Position numbers and translations under genes: made by a program. Positions 22,556 through 34,510 of a stretch of 64,000 nucleotides of DNA are shown here, piece after piece. This stretch comes from Pteria penguin (taxonomy: Eukaryota > Mollusca > Bivalvia > Pterioida > Pteriidae). Below the pieces are notes generated by a model. That model worked only from the letters and a program-made list of their open reading frames with translations, ran no database searches and was not told where the DNA came from. The stretch's first letter is position 1. Every line of letters begins with the position of its first letter. The stretch is taken from positions 24,405,034-24,469,033 of the forward strand of contig CM068587.1 of assembly GCA_035048485.1 (NCBI GenBank), given 5' to 3'.

Positions 22556-23040
22556 TAAGCTTTGATATATAAATTACGTAATTCTTGATATTTTGGACAT
22601 TTCAAAATAAAATGAAACTCATCTTCTGTGTCATTTAACTCACATAATGAACAGATTCGATTTCTCCTTAATTCATTGTTGTAACGACCTGTTTCTACAT
22701 TAAGGCTGTGAGAGGATAGTCTGAATTTAGTAATAGATTTTCTATGTAACTCATTTATTGATTTAGTTAGATAATACTGAAGTTCAAAATTGTCCGCCAA
22801 ATATTGAAAATATTCCCCACGTGATGACCTTCTGATTGCTGAAAACATTTCTTGTTGATATAAATCCAGAAATCTGTTCTAATATTTTTTGAGTAAATTT
22901 GTCAATATGAATTTCATTAAAAATGTACCCAAGTCCTAAACGGTTCAGTTCTGTTTTTATTTCATTAATCCAATTATCTTTTAAATTCACTCTATCCTCT
23001 TAGCATGAATACAAAATACAGTTATCTGAGTTCTTCAATT
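22556..23040 (-). pseudogene. LINE C-terminus (proximal piece)
   Basis: Minus-strand reading NLKDNWINEIKTELNRLGLG, then after a frame change MFSAIRRSSRGEYFQYL, KSITKFRLSSHSLNVETGRY, a CCHC-like cluster in RICSLCELNDTEDEFHFILK and CPKYQELRNLYIKAY. The C-x2-C...H-x4-C cluster near the end is typical of the C-terminal region of many LINE RT proteins. The frame continues at 19943 on the other side of the TAA-flanked element. The RT domain is missing, so the copy is 5'-truncated near 23040. Confidence 0.75.
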
Positions 23041-23079
23041 TGATCCAATATTTTAAAATTCTCAATTTTCATCAGAAGG

Positions 23080-23340
23080 TAAGCAAGGTAAAAATTCAGG
23101 AAAATTGCCTATGTCCTAGATTTTGACCCAGCCCCAGCCCTAGGATCACATGACGTCATCAAATTTTGAGCGCCCCCCCCCCAAGATACATTTATAGTTA
23201 AAGTTTGATGAATGTTTCACCAATCGAAGGCAAGATATTGCAATTTTTGAAAGCAGCACGGAATTACAGACAGACAGACAGACGGACGGACAGACGATCC
23301 AAACGCTATATGCCCCCGGATCTTTCAGACCGTAAGCATA
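23080..23340. repeat. Dispersed repeat with GACAGACGGACGG run
   Basis: Contains ATTTTGACCCAGCCCCAGCC, a C10 run, AGACAGACAGACGGACGGAC and ATATGCCCCCGGATC. Its GTCCTA-TATTGACCCCC portion recurs at 19440-19500, and the GACAGACGG run recurs at 24670. Confidence 0.6.
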
Positions 23341-23517
23341 AAAATCAATTACATGTAGATTGACATCGAAAAAAAGGTACACTATTGTTTCTTCTGTTGT
23401 ATACAAAACAATGGTAGTAGATTGGTTGAATATACATCGCTTCAACCGATATCGACAGGAGATTGGGTATCGAAGCCGGGACCTCTTGTACCGCAAACAT
23501 GGTAATAAAATATGGTA

Positions 23518-23876
23518 GCTGATTTCTGCCATTTTGTTATTTCGTTCTGGTGCCCTGCGATAACGAAATACTTTTTCTTTTCGTCTTCGTTATGTCGGCC
23601 CGCCACAACAAAATAAGTTGGGCGCCCCGCCATAAAATGATAACAAATGCCTTTGTTTTATCGCCCCGCCATAACGACATAGCGCCATAAAAAAATGTTT
23701 CGTTGATAACGAAAAGACATATGTCGTTATGGCGCGGCGACATAACAACATAACATCCGAGTTTTTCTTTTTTTTTTTTTTTTTCGTTATGGCGGGGCGA
23801 CATAACGAAGGTGAAAAGACGAAGCATTTCGTTATGGCGGGCGCCATAACGAAATAACGAAATGGCAGAAATCAGC
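23518..23876. repeat. Fold-back element with CGTTATGGCG modules
   Basis: Ends are inverted: GCTGATTTCTGCCATTTTGT on the left and the reverse complement of GCTGATTTCTGCCATTTCGT on the right. The inside is packed with CGTTATGGCG and its complement CGCCATAACG, plus variants such as GCGGGGCGACATAACGAA. No convincing target duplication. Short open stretches here on the minus strand follow only from the low-complexity repeats. Confidence 0.75.
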
Positions 23877-24022
23877 CTCTCATGTGTTAACATTGTCCAT
23901 ATACCCGACTGCATGTTGGACACATATAGGTAATATACATTTAAGATATACTACCCACCATAAATAAGAACCCGAATCGAAAAATCCTTATACTATGAAA
24001 ATATGTTATAGCTTTTAAAATT

Positions 24023-24090
24023 ATGAGTGGTTAGCGTATCGGACTCTTGATCGGAAGGTCGCTGGTTCGTATCTTCTGTCGCTCATTATA
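24023..24090 (+). repeat. tRNA-derived SINE head
   Basis: GTGGTTAGCGTATCGGACTC serves as an A-box region, and GGTCGCTGGTTCGTATC as a B-box about 30 bases later. The spacing and anticodon-arm-like ACTCTTGATC fit a tRNA-derived SINE head. The cloverleaf is imperfect, so a working tRNA is unlikely. Confidence 0.5.
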
Positions 24091-24499
24091 AGGTTGACGA
24101 CGCATTCGGTCGTCCGTGGCTCGTTTCGAAGTACATGTAGGCTTTTCTATATATGTTGCACGTGTAATTATGAACAAGTGTATGCAAATGTATGAATCAT
24201 CATCACAGAATTGACTTTATTCTTTTTCTTTTTTTATTTGTTCCGGTGAAGACTTTATTATTACATGTATTATAATAAGAAGTCAATAAATTTATATTTT
24301 ATTGAAGTTTAATTTGTCTTTACTTTTGGCTTTACTAACTTAGATTAAACAGAAATGTGGATGTTTACTTCCTTATTTACAATTTTACATACTAGTATTC
24401 AGTTTGTATCATGATACAGGAACTTTAAAGCATGGGTACTTTTTATGAAAAGTAGATCTAGTATATTACATATAACGAGTGAAAAATATTTTTTAAAAA

Positions 24500-24800
24500 T
24501 CTCCCATTCAACGCATTTGCGTTTGACCAAACTTTGCGTTAGAAGGGGGTTTGTCGTCCGCCTTTAGATCCACGCGATCATCCTTGACTCATGGGGAGTC
24601 CGTGTACCAAGTGTCATGAAGATAGATGAAAAGGGAGAGAAGTTACGGTCCGGAAGCCCAAATGTGGGCGACAGACAGACAGGCAGACAGAAAGACAGAC
24701 AGGCGGACGGACGGACGGACAGACAGACACGGTGATTCTAGTATACCCCTAACCTCATTGCGGACGGTATGGCAATAGGGAGGAATTGATGTCCATTGTG
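24500..24800. repeat. Dispersed repeat with GACAGACAGGCGGACGG run
   Basis: Contains CATGGGGAGTCCGTGTACCA, GAAAAGGGAGAGAAGTTACG and a run of GACAGACAG/GGACGGACG words (24670-24730), then TAGTATACCCCTAACC. Same class as 23080-23340 and 17570-18003. Confidence 0.65.
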
Positions 24801-24904
24801 GTACTCTTTTGTGATTACCAAAGTGACATAGTATCAATTTCTTTGTGTTTTACATTTTCAGGTGGAAACGGATAGATTTGTATCTATATCTACACAGTAA
24901 GCTG

Positions 24905-25092
24905 AAACTGTGAAGGTGGGGTCATAATTCAACGGCGGGTCAAAATTTTATCCGTGGGTAGGGTCGTAATACAATGACCCCCCTCTCTAGGGTCACAATT
25001 CAACATGAAAAATCTGTGGAATCTTGATCGCAGCCCATTGAATTTAGACCCACCGAATGGGGTCCAAATTCAATCCTACACCGGCTCTAAAA
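24905..25092. repeat. Palindromic-satellite relative, reverse orientation
   Basis: GGGGTCATAATTCAACGGCG, GGGTCACAATTCAACATG and GGGGTCCAAATTCAATCC, ending CTACACCGGCTC. The end is the reverse complement of the start of the 15735 block, so the two are the same element type in opposite orientation. Confidence 0.75.
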
Positions 25093-25394
25093 CTTATGTA
25101 CATCATGTCTGCACAATGTCACGCTCAACCCAATATGAGTTCAATCCGACGTAACTTGCATTTTCTGTTTGACAAAATTTTTCACAATAATGACGTCATC
25201 TGATGTCTGATAAACCACCGACGAATGACTTACCCTTTTATGAGGTCATAAATATTATGATATAAAATCTTCAATATGAACGTTCTTTTACAAATGATGG
25301 AAAATGATTACTTTAGAATGACGAAAGCAACCTAAGTATCATGACGATTGGAAAATTTATAATGAGCTTAATTAAATAGCTAATTAACTGGTTA

Positions 25395-25600
25395 TGTCGA
25401 GGTAGATTAGACGGTAAAGTGCTTGGTCATAGACCGAAAAGGCATTGTGTTCGAGTCATACCGATTGCTCGTCAGTATCCTGTTATTCTGACGTGCCACT
25501 TAAAACTGAAAGCCCTCGCGTATTACGTAAAAGATATCCTTGTAATGCAATAGACAGATGATGTCACTATATCAGTGAAATCCAACGGGGGACTGCGGGA
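25395..25600 (+). repeat. tRNA-derived SINE, diverged
   Basis: TAGATTAGACGGTAAAGTGC and, about 35 bases later, GTGTTCGAGTCATACC form A- and B-box-like blocks. A body with CTGTTATTCTGACGTGCC and GACTGCGGGAAACTTTG follows. The body layout resembles the SINE at 30980. Confidence 0.45.
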
Positions 25601-26695
25601 AACTTTGACATCTGAGTGTCATCGATAATTTCTAAAATCGATTTCGACAATCAATCGACCATTGCACAGATATCAATCGATATTCATCAAGTAAGGGGAT
25701 GAATTTTGGCAGGCGTTTTGTCATCAGACGGACATCGAGATGGCCCCAGAATCGGAGTATAAAGTGATGTAACTGTACTAGTCTTGCTTTTACCAAAATT
25801 TCAATAAGCAGGACTTTTGTCAGATTTTCTAAGGAAAGCATACATTTATACAGTTAGAACGAATATACATATATTTTTATTTTTTATTAATACATGTTCA
25901 AGGAATATACTATCAACATAGCATATTGATCTGACCTGGACACAGAAACCCGTTGAGAGTCGGTTCAAGCCCAATGCAATTTTTATATATCGTACTGCGT
26001 CCATGCGTATGCCAGTGGATGATTGAAGTTATAACTACCAGTGCTCGTGCTGATATCCTTCCAGCACGAAATTTGTCACTTGTCTACTGCAGATTTTTAT
26101 TGATGAATCATCTGATCTCCGTAAATTAAAAAAAGAAATATGACAAATAAATAAATACTTATAGATAAATAAATAAATACTTGGCATGTATAGTTTTTAC
26201 ATCAAAAATGATTTTATGTGCATAATCCTAAATGATGTAATTCTGTATATCAAATACGAATTTTCGTTACATGAAATGTTATTGTATTATGCATTTTAAC
26301 ATAAATCAGTTTATTGTTGAAATAAAGCCGTATATTTGATGGAATCGAAATAAAGTCAGTAGTGAATGCTGGCTGACGTCGGTTGACAAAAGTTTTGTTC
26401 TATGGGAAACAATTATGTCAGCAATAAAGCAGATCTGCATTACAATTATTGTTTTATGGATTTCTTTTTTTTTTTTTTTAATCTTTTAATTTATAAAAGA
26501 TATCGAAATCTAATGATGGCTATCTTTGAAAACGAGTTTGGGATGCACTTTGAAGTAGGAAAAGCACGATTAGAGTCAAATAACTGTTATTTCAAATTTT
26601 AGGTGTGAATGCTTCGTGAACATGATTGTCTGCATCGGTCAATATAACTGAGCATGTCCATAACTCATCTTGTGTTGTTCAAATAAAATGGCTTT

Positions 26696-26848
26696 CTAAG
26701 ACCTGTCATAGTCATCATCGTTTATTGGGTGTGGACTCACTCTGTGATCTTCCATATCATCCATAAAGCTAAGGTTTGAAGGTGCTACACCTAATAACTG
26801 AAGTGCAGCTGCACTAGTTCCTGTCACTATTAGTTTTAATGAATTTGT
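26696..26848 (-). CDS. Possible terminal exon of an unrecognised gene
   Basis: On the minus strand a pyrimidine-rich TTTTTCTGTTCTGTAG acceptor is followed by exactly one open frame of 50 codons: TNSLKLIVTGTSAAALQLLG, VAPSNLSFMDDMEDHRVS, then PHPINDDDYDRS and stop TAG 26696-26698. The other two frames close quickly. The acidic, serine-rich ending looks protein-like in a region that is otherwise AT-rich and non-coding. No upstream exon was found between here and the HEPN gene at 29412, and no homology is recognised. It could be chance. Confidence 0.3.
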   Translation of the reverse strand, partial: TNSLKLIVTGTSAAALQLLGVAPSNLSFMDDMEDHRVSPHPINDDDYDRS

Positions 26849-27589
26849 CTACAGAACAGAAAAAGGAAAGGTTAAAGTAAATAGACAATCCATGACACTT
26901 ATTCCAGCCACAGCGCCATTACAAGTTCGAGTCGAGACCATAAAATGAAATGTGTTAATACAATACTATAATACTGTACAATACTGTAAACTTAATTTTA
27001 GCTCATGATTAATAATCATGCTATGAAGTGCATAATCACCAAAAAATAAAGCTCAACAGAAATTTAAATGTGATTGTCTCGTGCCATATATAAGTATGTT
27101 TGTTTTCGAGTTGAACACATAAACTAACATGAAACAATCAAATCTTAATTTTTTAATTAAATTTAATAAATTTAATTTTTTTTAAATAAAACGTCATGTC
27201 TCTGTTACCGGTGTTTTTTATTTCGAAATGTTTGCCAGTGAGTTTAATGTAAAGACTGATTAAAGTTTACAGATGCAAGACTGATTATTTTGATGATCAA
27301 ATCATTATTGAACATTGATTTAAACTGCTTCAATATAATAGCCATCACGTAAACAGGTCAGAGAATATTAGCTGTTAACTTTGGTTAATATTTCATGCAA
27401 CAAAACAATTTAGAAATAATATTCTACCGTTTTCATGTGCAGTCCATATAAATGCGTCGATAAACAACGAAAGCGATTATTTGCGAAATCCACGTTTAAA
27501 AACTGATGAACTAGATCAAATGCTATTTTATATTAAGAGGATAATGAAAGATAACAATATAATAATAAAAGATGAATAAATAAATAAAT

Positions 27590-28320
27590 AAGACAAGAGT
27601 TCGAGTATCAGATGAACAGACAGAGGGGTGGACAGTAAACGGCAAACAAAGTGATCCCTAAGCTGCCCTATTGCGAATCGTAAGATAAGTGTTTGAGGAA
27701 CAGACAGATACACAGAGGGACAGAAAACGGCAGACAAAGTGATCCCTTCGTGTCACTATGAGCACATCTGTGGTGCATGGGGGGTTTAATATGGGAAGTT
27801 TCATAACAATAGATGGAATTTTAATACATAGTCTGGAAACCATTTTACTATGACCTTGACTTTTGACCTTTTGATCCCGAAATCAACATTACACATCCTC
27901 GGCTTATGGGGTGTTTTGTGTGAAGCTTCATTACAAACGGTGGAATGTAAATACACTTATAGTCTGGAAAATCTATTCACTTATGAAGGTCTTATGATCT
28001 TGACCTTTTGATCCTCATATCAGCTTCGGCTCATTGGTAGCAGGTGTGTGAAGTTTCCTATTAGGTGGTATGTAGCTACAGTTATAGCCCGGAAACCATT
28101 TTTACTTATCACAGCCCTTTGACCTTGACCTTTGACCTTCTGATCCCAAAATCAATAGGGCACATCATCGGCTTATGGGAGTATATGTGTGAAGTTTCAT
28201 TGCTATACCTAAATAGTGGTAAGAATAATAGCCCGGAAACCAATAGTTGTCGCCTGCCACCCGCCGGTCACCCCACATCACATTAAGAGCCAAGTTTTGC
28301 AGCTCGGCTTAATAAGGGTA
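27590..28320. repeat. Dispersed tandem repeat, TGACCTTGACCTTTGACC type
   Basis: Successive units of about 130-150 bases contain AGTCTGGAAACC or AGCCCGGAAACC, TTGACCTTTTGATCC, ACACATCCTCGGCTTATGGG and GTGTGAAGTTTCATT. A second locus lies at 41215-41760 in an intron. The units carry AAGGTCA half-sites (see findings). Confidence 0.75.
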
Positions 28321-28329
28321 TAAATTCAA

Positions 28330-29400
28330 AATCCATTGTATTTCCGGTATTTAGAATCCATTTAAACACTGTTAGTTTGTAGTTGCTGGTTTCAGCAAAC
28401 ACAATTGTCAATCTCGAATGAGGAATTGGAATACTCTATGATAAAAAATACTTCGACAGTTGTATTTAGGATTCCTCAATGACTATAAATTGTTTTTGCG
28501 TATATTTTTATGAGTAAATGTGTAAGATCCCTAAGGAAACCCTTATACATAATTATTCTTTTAAAAAAGATGTGAGTACATGAACCTATTGCATGTTGTC
28601 AAGTGTTTTATATACATGTTATTGAATATTGGCGTATCTACACATGAACCAAATAATATTATAATCTTAAATACAAGTGTATATTTATATCTATTTGTGT
28701 ATATGAATTAAATCAAGATAATAAGATATAATGAGTTATTGTTCAACTAAATTTGATTATGGAAGGTAGACATTTCCGACAGATGACGTCGTCATGCAAT
28801 TGATATAATCAAAGTGTGACATAGCAGAAACAATAAGAAGGGGTATCGCTATTTTGAGCTGCTGAGCTTTCTCGTTAAAAAGGTAATTCATTCAGAAACA
28901 TGTAATAATTCGTTCAAAGCAATTAATATGTTTACAACAATTACAATGAAACGTCTATATGATCTATATGAGCATTGAAGTATTTATTTAAACATATTCC
29001 TTTAAAACCTATGTGAAATACAGTAATGGTATTAACTGCTATCAAAAATATCAAATAGATTAGGTAAACTTATCGTGATCATGTCGATAATGTTTGTTCT
29101 CTTTATTTATGACAAAAAGTTTTATGTTATAATACAATTAAATATTCTATTTCTATTTTAACGACATTCGAAGCATAGCCAAATAAGCAGAACGCTGTCT
29201 GGTTTTTTCATACACCTCAAACATCAAAGTAACTAAAAAAAGTTCTATGACAAAAAACTGCAAGATCCTCAATGCGGTTAAATTTATTTGGTTTTATTGT
29301 TCACTTCGATAATGATGATTTAAATACTTTTCAGCCAAATTTTACTTAGCTTTTTATATGATAATGGTAATTGTTAATCTGTGTACTGACACATTATGAA
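28330..29400. other. Downstream flank of HEPN gene
   Basis: AT-rich sequence. A minus-strand AATAAA lies about 125 bases past the HEPN gene stop (near 29282-29290) and is a candidate polyadenylation signal. Nothing else is recognised. Confidence 0.4.
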
Positions 29401-29411
29401 CATAACATGCC

Positions 29412-32400
29412 TTATTTAAATGGTGGTCGATCTTTATTGGAGATTGGTTTAAATTTCTCCGAAGATGACAGTGTATGTCTCCGGAAAAGCTCTGAATGTA
29501 TGGAATCCTTTGACGAAGACTTTTCTCTCATCTCACCCCCCTTTAATAGTGTAGTCTGAAATTCCTCTTTTAACTCTCGAACTGACTGATCGACTTGTGT
29601 AACATATTGTCGAATATCTGAAATTTCTGATCGCATTTGATGAAATTCCTGTCTAATTAACTCGAGAGCTGGATTATAGTCGATATTTTCATTCATACGA
29701 AACAGCCTATTCTCCAGTCTATCAATTCTATCTATAACATTGTGGTACCCTTCTGATGACGAGATCATACTCTGTATTCTATCATTACCTTCCCCTACTA
29801 TTTTATTTGTATGACGGACGACTTCTAGCACCTCGTGTGTATTATGTCCTACTGCACGCTCCAAATCAGACACCGACTCACGGATCCTCTGAGATTCGCT
29901 CACTATATGATAGTGTGCTGCCTGTGCTTCCTGTGCTGACAGCTTACTAGCGTGCTCTGCATGTTGTACCACCTCCCTTGTCGTCCTATGATCTTCGGTT
30001 ATTTGACTGACCGTACCTTGTAAAGCTTCAGTCAGCGTAGCATTATGCTTTTCGAAGTCCGCTTTCATCGACTGATGTGAACCTTCCGAATGTGCCTTAG
30101 TAAATTCCATTTGGTCGATGATCTTATCGGTCAGCACATTATCTTTCTCTGTTAATATAAGCAATTTCTCTTCAACGATTGTTTGTGTATCCGTAATTTT
30201 CTCTTTCGACTCTTCAGTTATTGCGAGCAAGTCCGATTTCAAGGTTTGGATTTCGTTGGCCACAGCCTTAGTTGAGGTTTGGGTTTCGTTTACAACATTA
30301 CCTACTTCTGTTTTGATATTTATAGTCACATCTTCGATCTTTGTGACGCTTTCTTGTACAGTGTTCTCTGTACGCACAGCAGCATCCTGCGCTTCCTTGA
30401 CATACTCTATAGACTGTTTTACAGTACCCTCTATTTGAATAACCTTTTCTTCTACATTTGTCTTAGATTCTTCAACAACAGTTTTCACAGACGACATAAT
30501 TTCTTCAAGATGATCATGTTTCAAAGATAGATCAATGGTTTTTTCTTTAATCACTTCAGTAGTTTCTTGTAGTTTTTCGCCAGTTTCCTTTATAACTGTT
30601 TCCGTTTTCGATGTCACAGAGTTTACGGCTACTTGTATTTCTTTTGTGACGTCCAAGGTTTCCTTGATATCTTTAGATGCTTTTTCTATCGATTGCTCTA
30701 TGATATCAACTTTTTCCTCGACCACTTCATTTGACTCTTTTATGCCATTCAACATTTCATCTGTGTCCTAGAAAATAAGACATATATATTTAAATACACC
30801 CTTGTTTCCCGCCAATAAGACAATTTACGATTATATGTACTATTCTGAGCAATAACTGATAGAGTACCTTCGCTGACCGTGTCATTTGACCCGTACATGT
30901 AGTCTTGTTTTGACTTACTTTTAATTATTGAAAATTGGACGTTTTACAATATCATCATGAAATCTAAGGATCTTTTATAAACAGCGTAGCGTAATCGATA
31001 AGCTGCTTGGCTCTTGACCAAAAGGTTCCTGGTTTGAATCCTACCAATGACTCGTCGTTGTCCTGTCATTCAGGTGAGGCAGAAAAATCCAAGGCCCTGT
31101 GTCAAGGTAGAAATAGTACAGGATCTCTTACATATGCCGTGGAACTGTTACATACATCTAAATTACCGTGTGACGTAGATGTGGTCCTTTGTGTGTTGGA
31201 CATTCAGAAATGTATCAAACAAGATACTCCAGCTCCTCGCGGGCGCATTATTTCGCTTCTGTACTCCATATGTCAATGCCTACCATGCTTAATTTTCTTA
31301 AATGTTACAGTAATGTGGCACCAATTACATACGTATCTTACATTATGTTATTGTAGAGCATCCACATATATAAAGACTTTACTACGAAATATTATAATGA
31401 AAGTGTGATTGAAATATTCATTGTGCCTACCGTAGTTATAATGAATATTAACATACTATTAGAATGCTTTGTGCTTGCATTTAGTTTATGATAATGAATA
31501 AATTTATTGCAAAATTATTCTTATTTGAGAATTTCAATTTGTGGTCACATTCTACCCTGCTAAATATTACTTTAGGAAAATTGTACATCGTATTACATGT
31601 ATATTGAATTTTAACATTAACGGACAATAACTCCGTATAAAGTAATGTAATTTTCAGTTACGACTAAGAGGTTTCGTTCATTATAACAGGTTTCCATGAC
31701 TTTGTTTTAATCGAGATTTTTCGGGCACACAGAATTGGTAAGCGATAGTAGTGGAAAAAGTCTGATCTCAAAAGCCGCTCACGTATTATAAGCAATTTTT
31801 GTGATTAAAATGGAGTACGTTATGAGGAATATTAATGATTCTGAAACAAAAACTTAAGCAAATGGACATAACAAAAAAGAATATGTTTCTCAAAATCCTA
31901 GTCACGGACATAAGAATGGTATATCTAAATAGAAAACATGAAAATGCTATCTGATGTCATGTTTTAAATTTTGAAGTTACTTTGGGTGGTAGTTTTAAAT
32001 TGTGTATTTAACAACTCACCCACCCCCTCCCCTAAGTAAATTTAAAAAAATTGAAAACATACAGTTACCTCATGAAATAATTTCTTCATTTCAGTTAATA
32101 ACTTCATGCCCGATTCAGGGTCCATGTTTCTCTTTTTGAGCTTGTCTGTTTCATCCAAAATGAAAGTTTTGAACTTGGGTCCGATCTCATAGCATAGATA
32201 GATAATTGCTTTCATACATGTATCCCATTCTGATCTAAAGGTTTGCTCATCAAAGCCGGGTTCAGGACGGTGAGCTAAATCGTTCCGGAATTTCCTTAAC
32301 GTTTCCACGGCCTTGGATACAGCAGTGTTCAACTGCAAACAGTGCATGATCAGAATCGTGATTAGTGTCACATCCAAGTCCTCTTCCGTGATATTCTGCT

Positions 32401-32728
32401 TTGCTACATACATGCACGCATCTTGGTATGTAGGTGGCGCGCTATGCACGTGTGATCCATCTAGCTGAAATAACAAATCCCATTGATCTTTCAAGAGAAA
32501 TGGTCTAGGGTATGTGTTCCGTTTATACGTGCAAGGTGTACACGGTGACATACAATCGTACTTCGGTTTCCATAGATGATATATCAAATGCACATTATCA
32601 TTCAGAAAATCTTGCAACGATTGCAAATTCTGAGTCTTTCTAGATTTCCGAAGGAATTTCCTTAAAACTTTTCCACCGATGTCAAACGCCAGAGATATAA
32701 GCCTGAAGTAGCGTACATCATCCCCCAT
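29412..32728 (-). CDS. HEPN (DZIP3-type) domain protein with long coiled coil, two exons
   Basis: Exon 1 is 32069-32728 and exon 2 is 29412-30767 (stop 29412-29414). Donor GAG|GTAACT and acceptor TTTTCTAG|GACACAG keep phase 0, giving about 671 residues. Residues 1-170 hold an alpha-helical domain with FRLISLAFDIGGKVLRKFLR, FLNDNVHLIYHLWKPKYDC, a CMSPCTPC cluster, TYQDACMYVAKQNITEEDLD and the HEPN motif RNDLAH (residues 148-153, R-x4-H), matching the DZIP3-type HEPN family. Exon 2 (about 450 residues) is heptad-rich coiled coil with many EEK, TEE and IE repeats, then a basic serine-rich tail. No membrane segment or RING finger is seen, unlike vertebrate DZIP3. The chosen start lies in ACCATGG, a strong initiation context; the frame stays open upstream without an ATG, so another 5' exon is possible. 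HEPN domains are often RNases or oligomerisation modules; an immune or stress role is an inference from related bivalve proteins. Confidence 0.85.
30980..31240 (+). repeat. tRNA-derived SINE
   Basis: GCGTAGCGTAATCGATAAGC (A-box) and GGTTCCTGGTTTGAATCC (B-box, 35 bases later) are followed by a body with GACTCGTCGTTGTCCTGTC, CAAGGCCCTGTGTCAAGG and GTGACGTAGATGTGGTCC. It lies in the intron of the HEPN gene. The 133-codon open stretch over it is an accident of the SINE. Confidence 0.7.
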
Positions 32729-32734
32729 GGTCCT

Positions 32735-33250
32735 GTCAGTACATGTAAAAGTCGGTGTTAGCAGTTCTTTAATGGTCAAACCGGGTAGAATGTACACGAT
32801 GACGGTAACCCAGTTAAACTAGGTCATGTGTTTCAACATGCTCTTTGTAGATATATTGATTCTGTACTGCATTAACTTGCCTTAGTTGTTTATGTAATCA
32901 GTCGAGTGTGGCATTGTGTACACAGCAATTGAAAGTTTAATCGCGTTTACGAAATTATAGCACACATATACTGTCTGTTTGGCTTTATTTGTGTTTGTAA
33001 TAATATAACAATAACGTGTATATACAGATACACCCGTGAAGCTTCCGATAGATCCGCTGTCGTACACCTCCGGCCGTTTTATATGGTCATTTCATACAGT
33101 CCCAGTATTAATTGGAATAGATTGTTTTCATTTAGATAATAGAAGGGACGGACAATTTGTAATTAAGGATTCTTTTTCATTTAACTTCCGAGGCATTGGG
33201 GTTTGCAGTCGGTCTTTAGAAAAATATTCTTTGTGCGACACGAAAAACAA
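32735..33250. other. Upstream flank of HEPN gene
   Basis: Probable promoter and 5' leader of the HEPN gene. No unambiguous TATA box was identified. The region ends at the (TA)n tract. Confidence 0.35.
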
Positions 33251-33252
33251 TA

Positions 33253-33256
<4 letters not shown>

Positions 33257-33315
<59 letters not shown>
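33257..33315. repeat. (TA)n microsatellite
   Basis: About 29 uninterrupted TA units. Open frames across it (IYIYIY) are artefacts. Confidence 0.95.
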
Positions 33316-33319
<4 letters not shown>

Positions 33320-33467
33320 CGGTATATTCAACCCACTGGATGCTACCGTTTTCTATGTCGAAATAGTAATTTCAATGGGGAAGTTCAAATGACTAAACAG
33401 ATACACAGCCGCTCACTTGTCAGTTAGAAGTAGAGAAGTAGTTTTCGAATCAATTCATATGTTCTAA

Positions 33468-33496
33468 AATAAAAAAAAAATAATAATAATAAAAAA

Positions 33497-33528
<32 letters not shown>
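33468..33528. repeat. (AAT)n microsatellite
   Basis: A run of AATAATAAT interrupted by A tracts. Confidence 0.9.
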
Positions 33529-34094
33529 GTGTTTTAATCTTCACTTTTTGTTTGATACTAAAGAAATGCGTTCTTTGTCATAATTTTATTGACATAGAAA
33601 AGGTGATCCCAGAATAATATTATACATGTCCCTATTTTTTCAATGTAATTAATGAGGCAACGCGTTTGGTCACGTGACAGCGACTGCACACATTGGAAAA
33701 TGGCATTATGAAGTGCAATTGTCTTACGGACTTGCATACAAAGGAAATGAAGTCGATAAGTAAATATTCACATTTGTCATCAGTGGCGGATCCAGGATTT
33801 CCGAAAAGGTAGGAAGCCACACGTGAAAATCAATTATTCGCCAAAATGCTCAGCCATTTTGGGTGCCAAATCTCAAACGTGTTTTACTCAAATTGTTTGA
33901 ACATTTCAACTTAATTATCTATATATGCCTTGTAAAACCTGGGCTACGACAGGGGGCTCCAAATCCCCCACTGGTCATAATCATTATCGTAAAAAAAGTA
34001 ATAATAAATGGTTACGATATTAGTACACAAGAAAAAGACCGCAGATGTGACAAAAACGATTAAACTGAAGGCCAGATGCAGTAACTCGGTAATA

Positions 34095-34180
34095 ATTGTG
34101 TATATGGCCATCGTTGGAAACCCACGCTCGGTTTTTTTACCCAAGCGTGGTTTTCCGACGATGGTATATGGCCCACTGCA
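34095..34180. repeat. Near-perfect hairpin
   Basis: ATATGGCCATCGTTGGAAAC and CCACGCTCGG pair across a T-rich loop with CCCAAGCGTGG and TTTTCCGACGATGGTATAT. The arms are about 30 bases with few mismatches and G-T steps. It could be a small fold-back repeat or a hairpin RNA. Confidence 0.7.
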
Positions 34181-34224
34181 ACAGAACTTTTAGTTATCAA
34201 AGACATGCACACTAAGCATGGTGT

Positions 34225-34320
34225 AGTATATATGTTGGTTGGTTGGTTGATTGGTGTTTTTGGTCACTTTGGACAATTTTTCATTTACATCGGACTTGGA
34301 AGCAAGAGGTAAGAGCTAAG
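34225..34320 (-). repeat. SINE 3' fragment (family of 36040 and 49045)
   Basis: GGTTGGTTGGTTGATTGGTG and GGAAGCAAGAGGTAAGAGC correspond to the tail half of the SINEs at 36040-36225 (minus) and 49045-49205 (plus). The tRNA-like head is missing. Confidence 0.55.
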
Positions 34321-34510
34321 TCTGGTCTGGAGGGATGTAGTATGCGCGAGGGTATTCACTGCGTGTACATACATGTTATATACTTCCTTGTATACGAAAC
34401 GCTGATCTTTCATCTTGAAAACAGGATTTTTCTTCGGATCAGAAGAATCAATACCAAAATCGATGTACTTCCGTTACAAATGTGTCTTCTAGGATGTCCA
34501 CACAGTAAAC

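Noticed and set aside
23537..23923. 128-codon open frame with repeated RHNE and YGGA words
   Set aside because: A translation of the CGTTATGGCG palindromic blocks, with a poly-lysine run from a T tract; no protein character.
30118..30771. Plus-strand serine/phenylalanine-rich open frames
   Set aside because: They are the reverse reading of the coiled-coil exon; Glu and Lys codons read backwards give Phe and Ser.
33036..33392. Open frames with IYIYIY repeats on both strands
   Set aside because: Produced by the (TA)n microsatellite.
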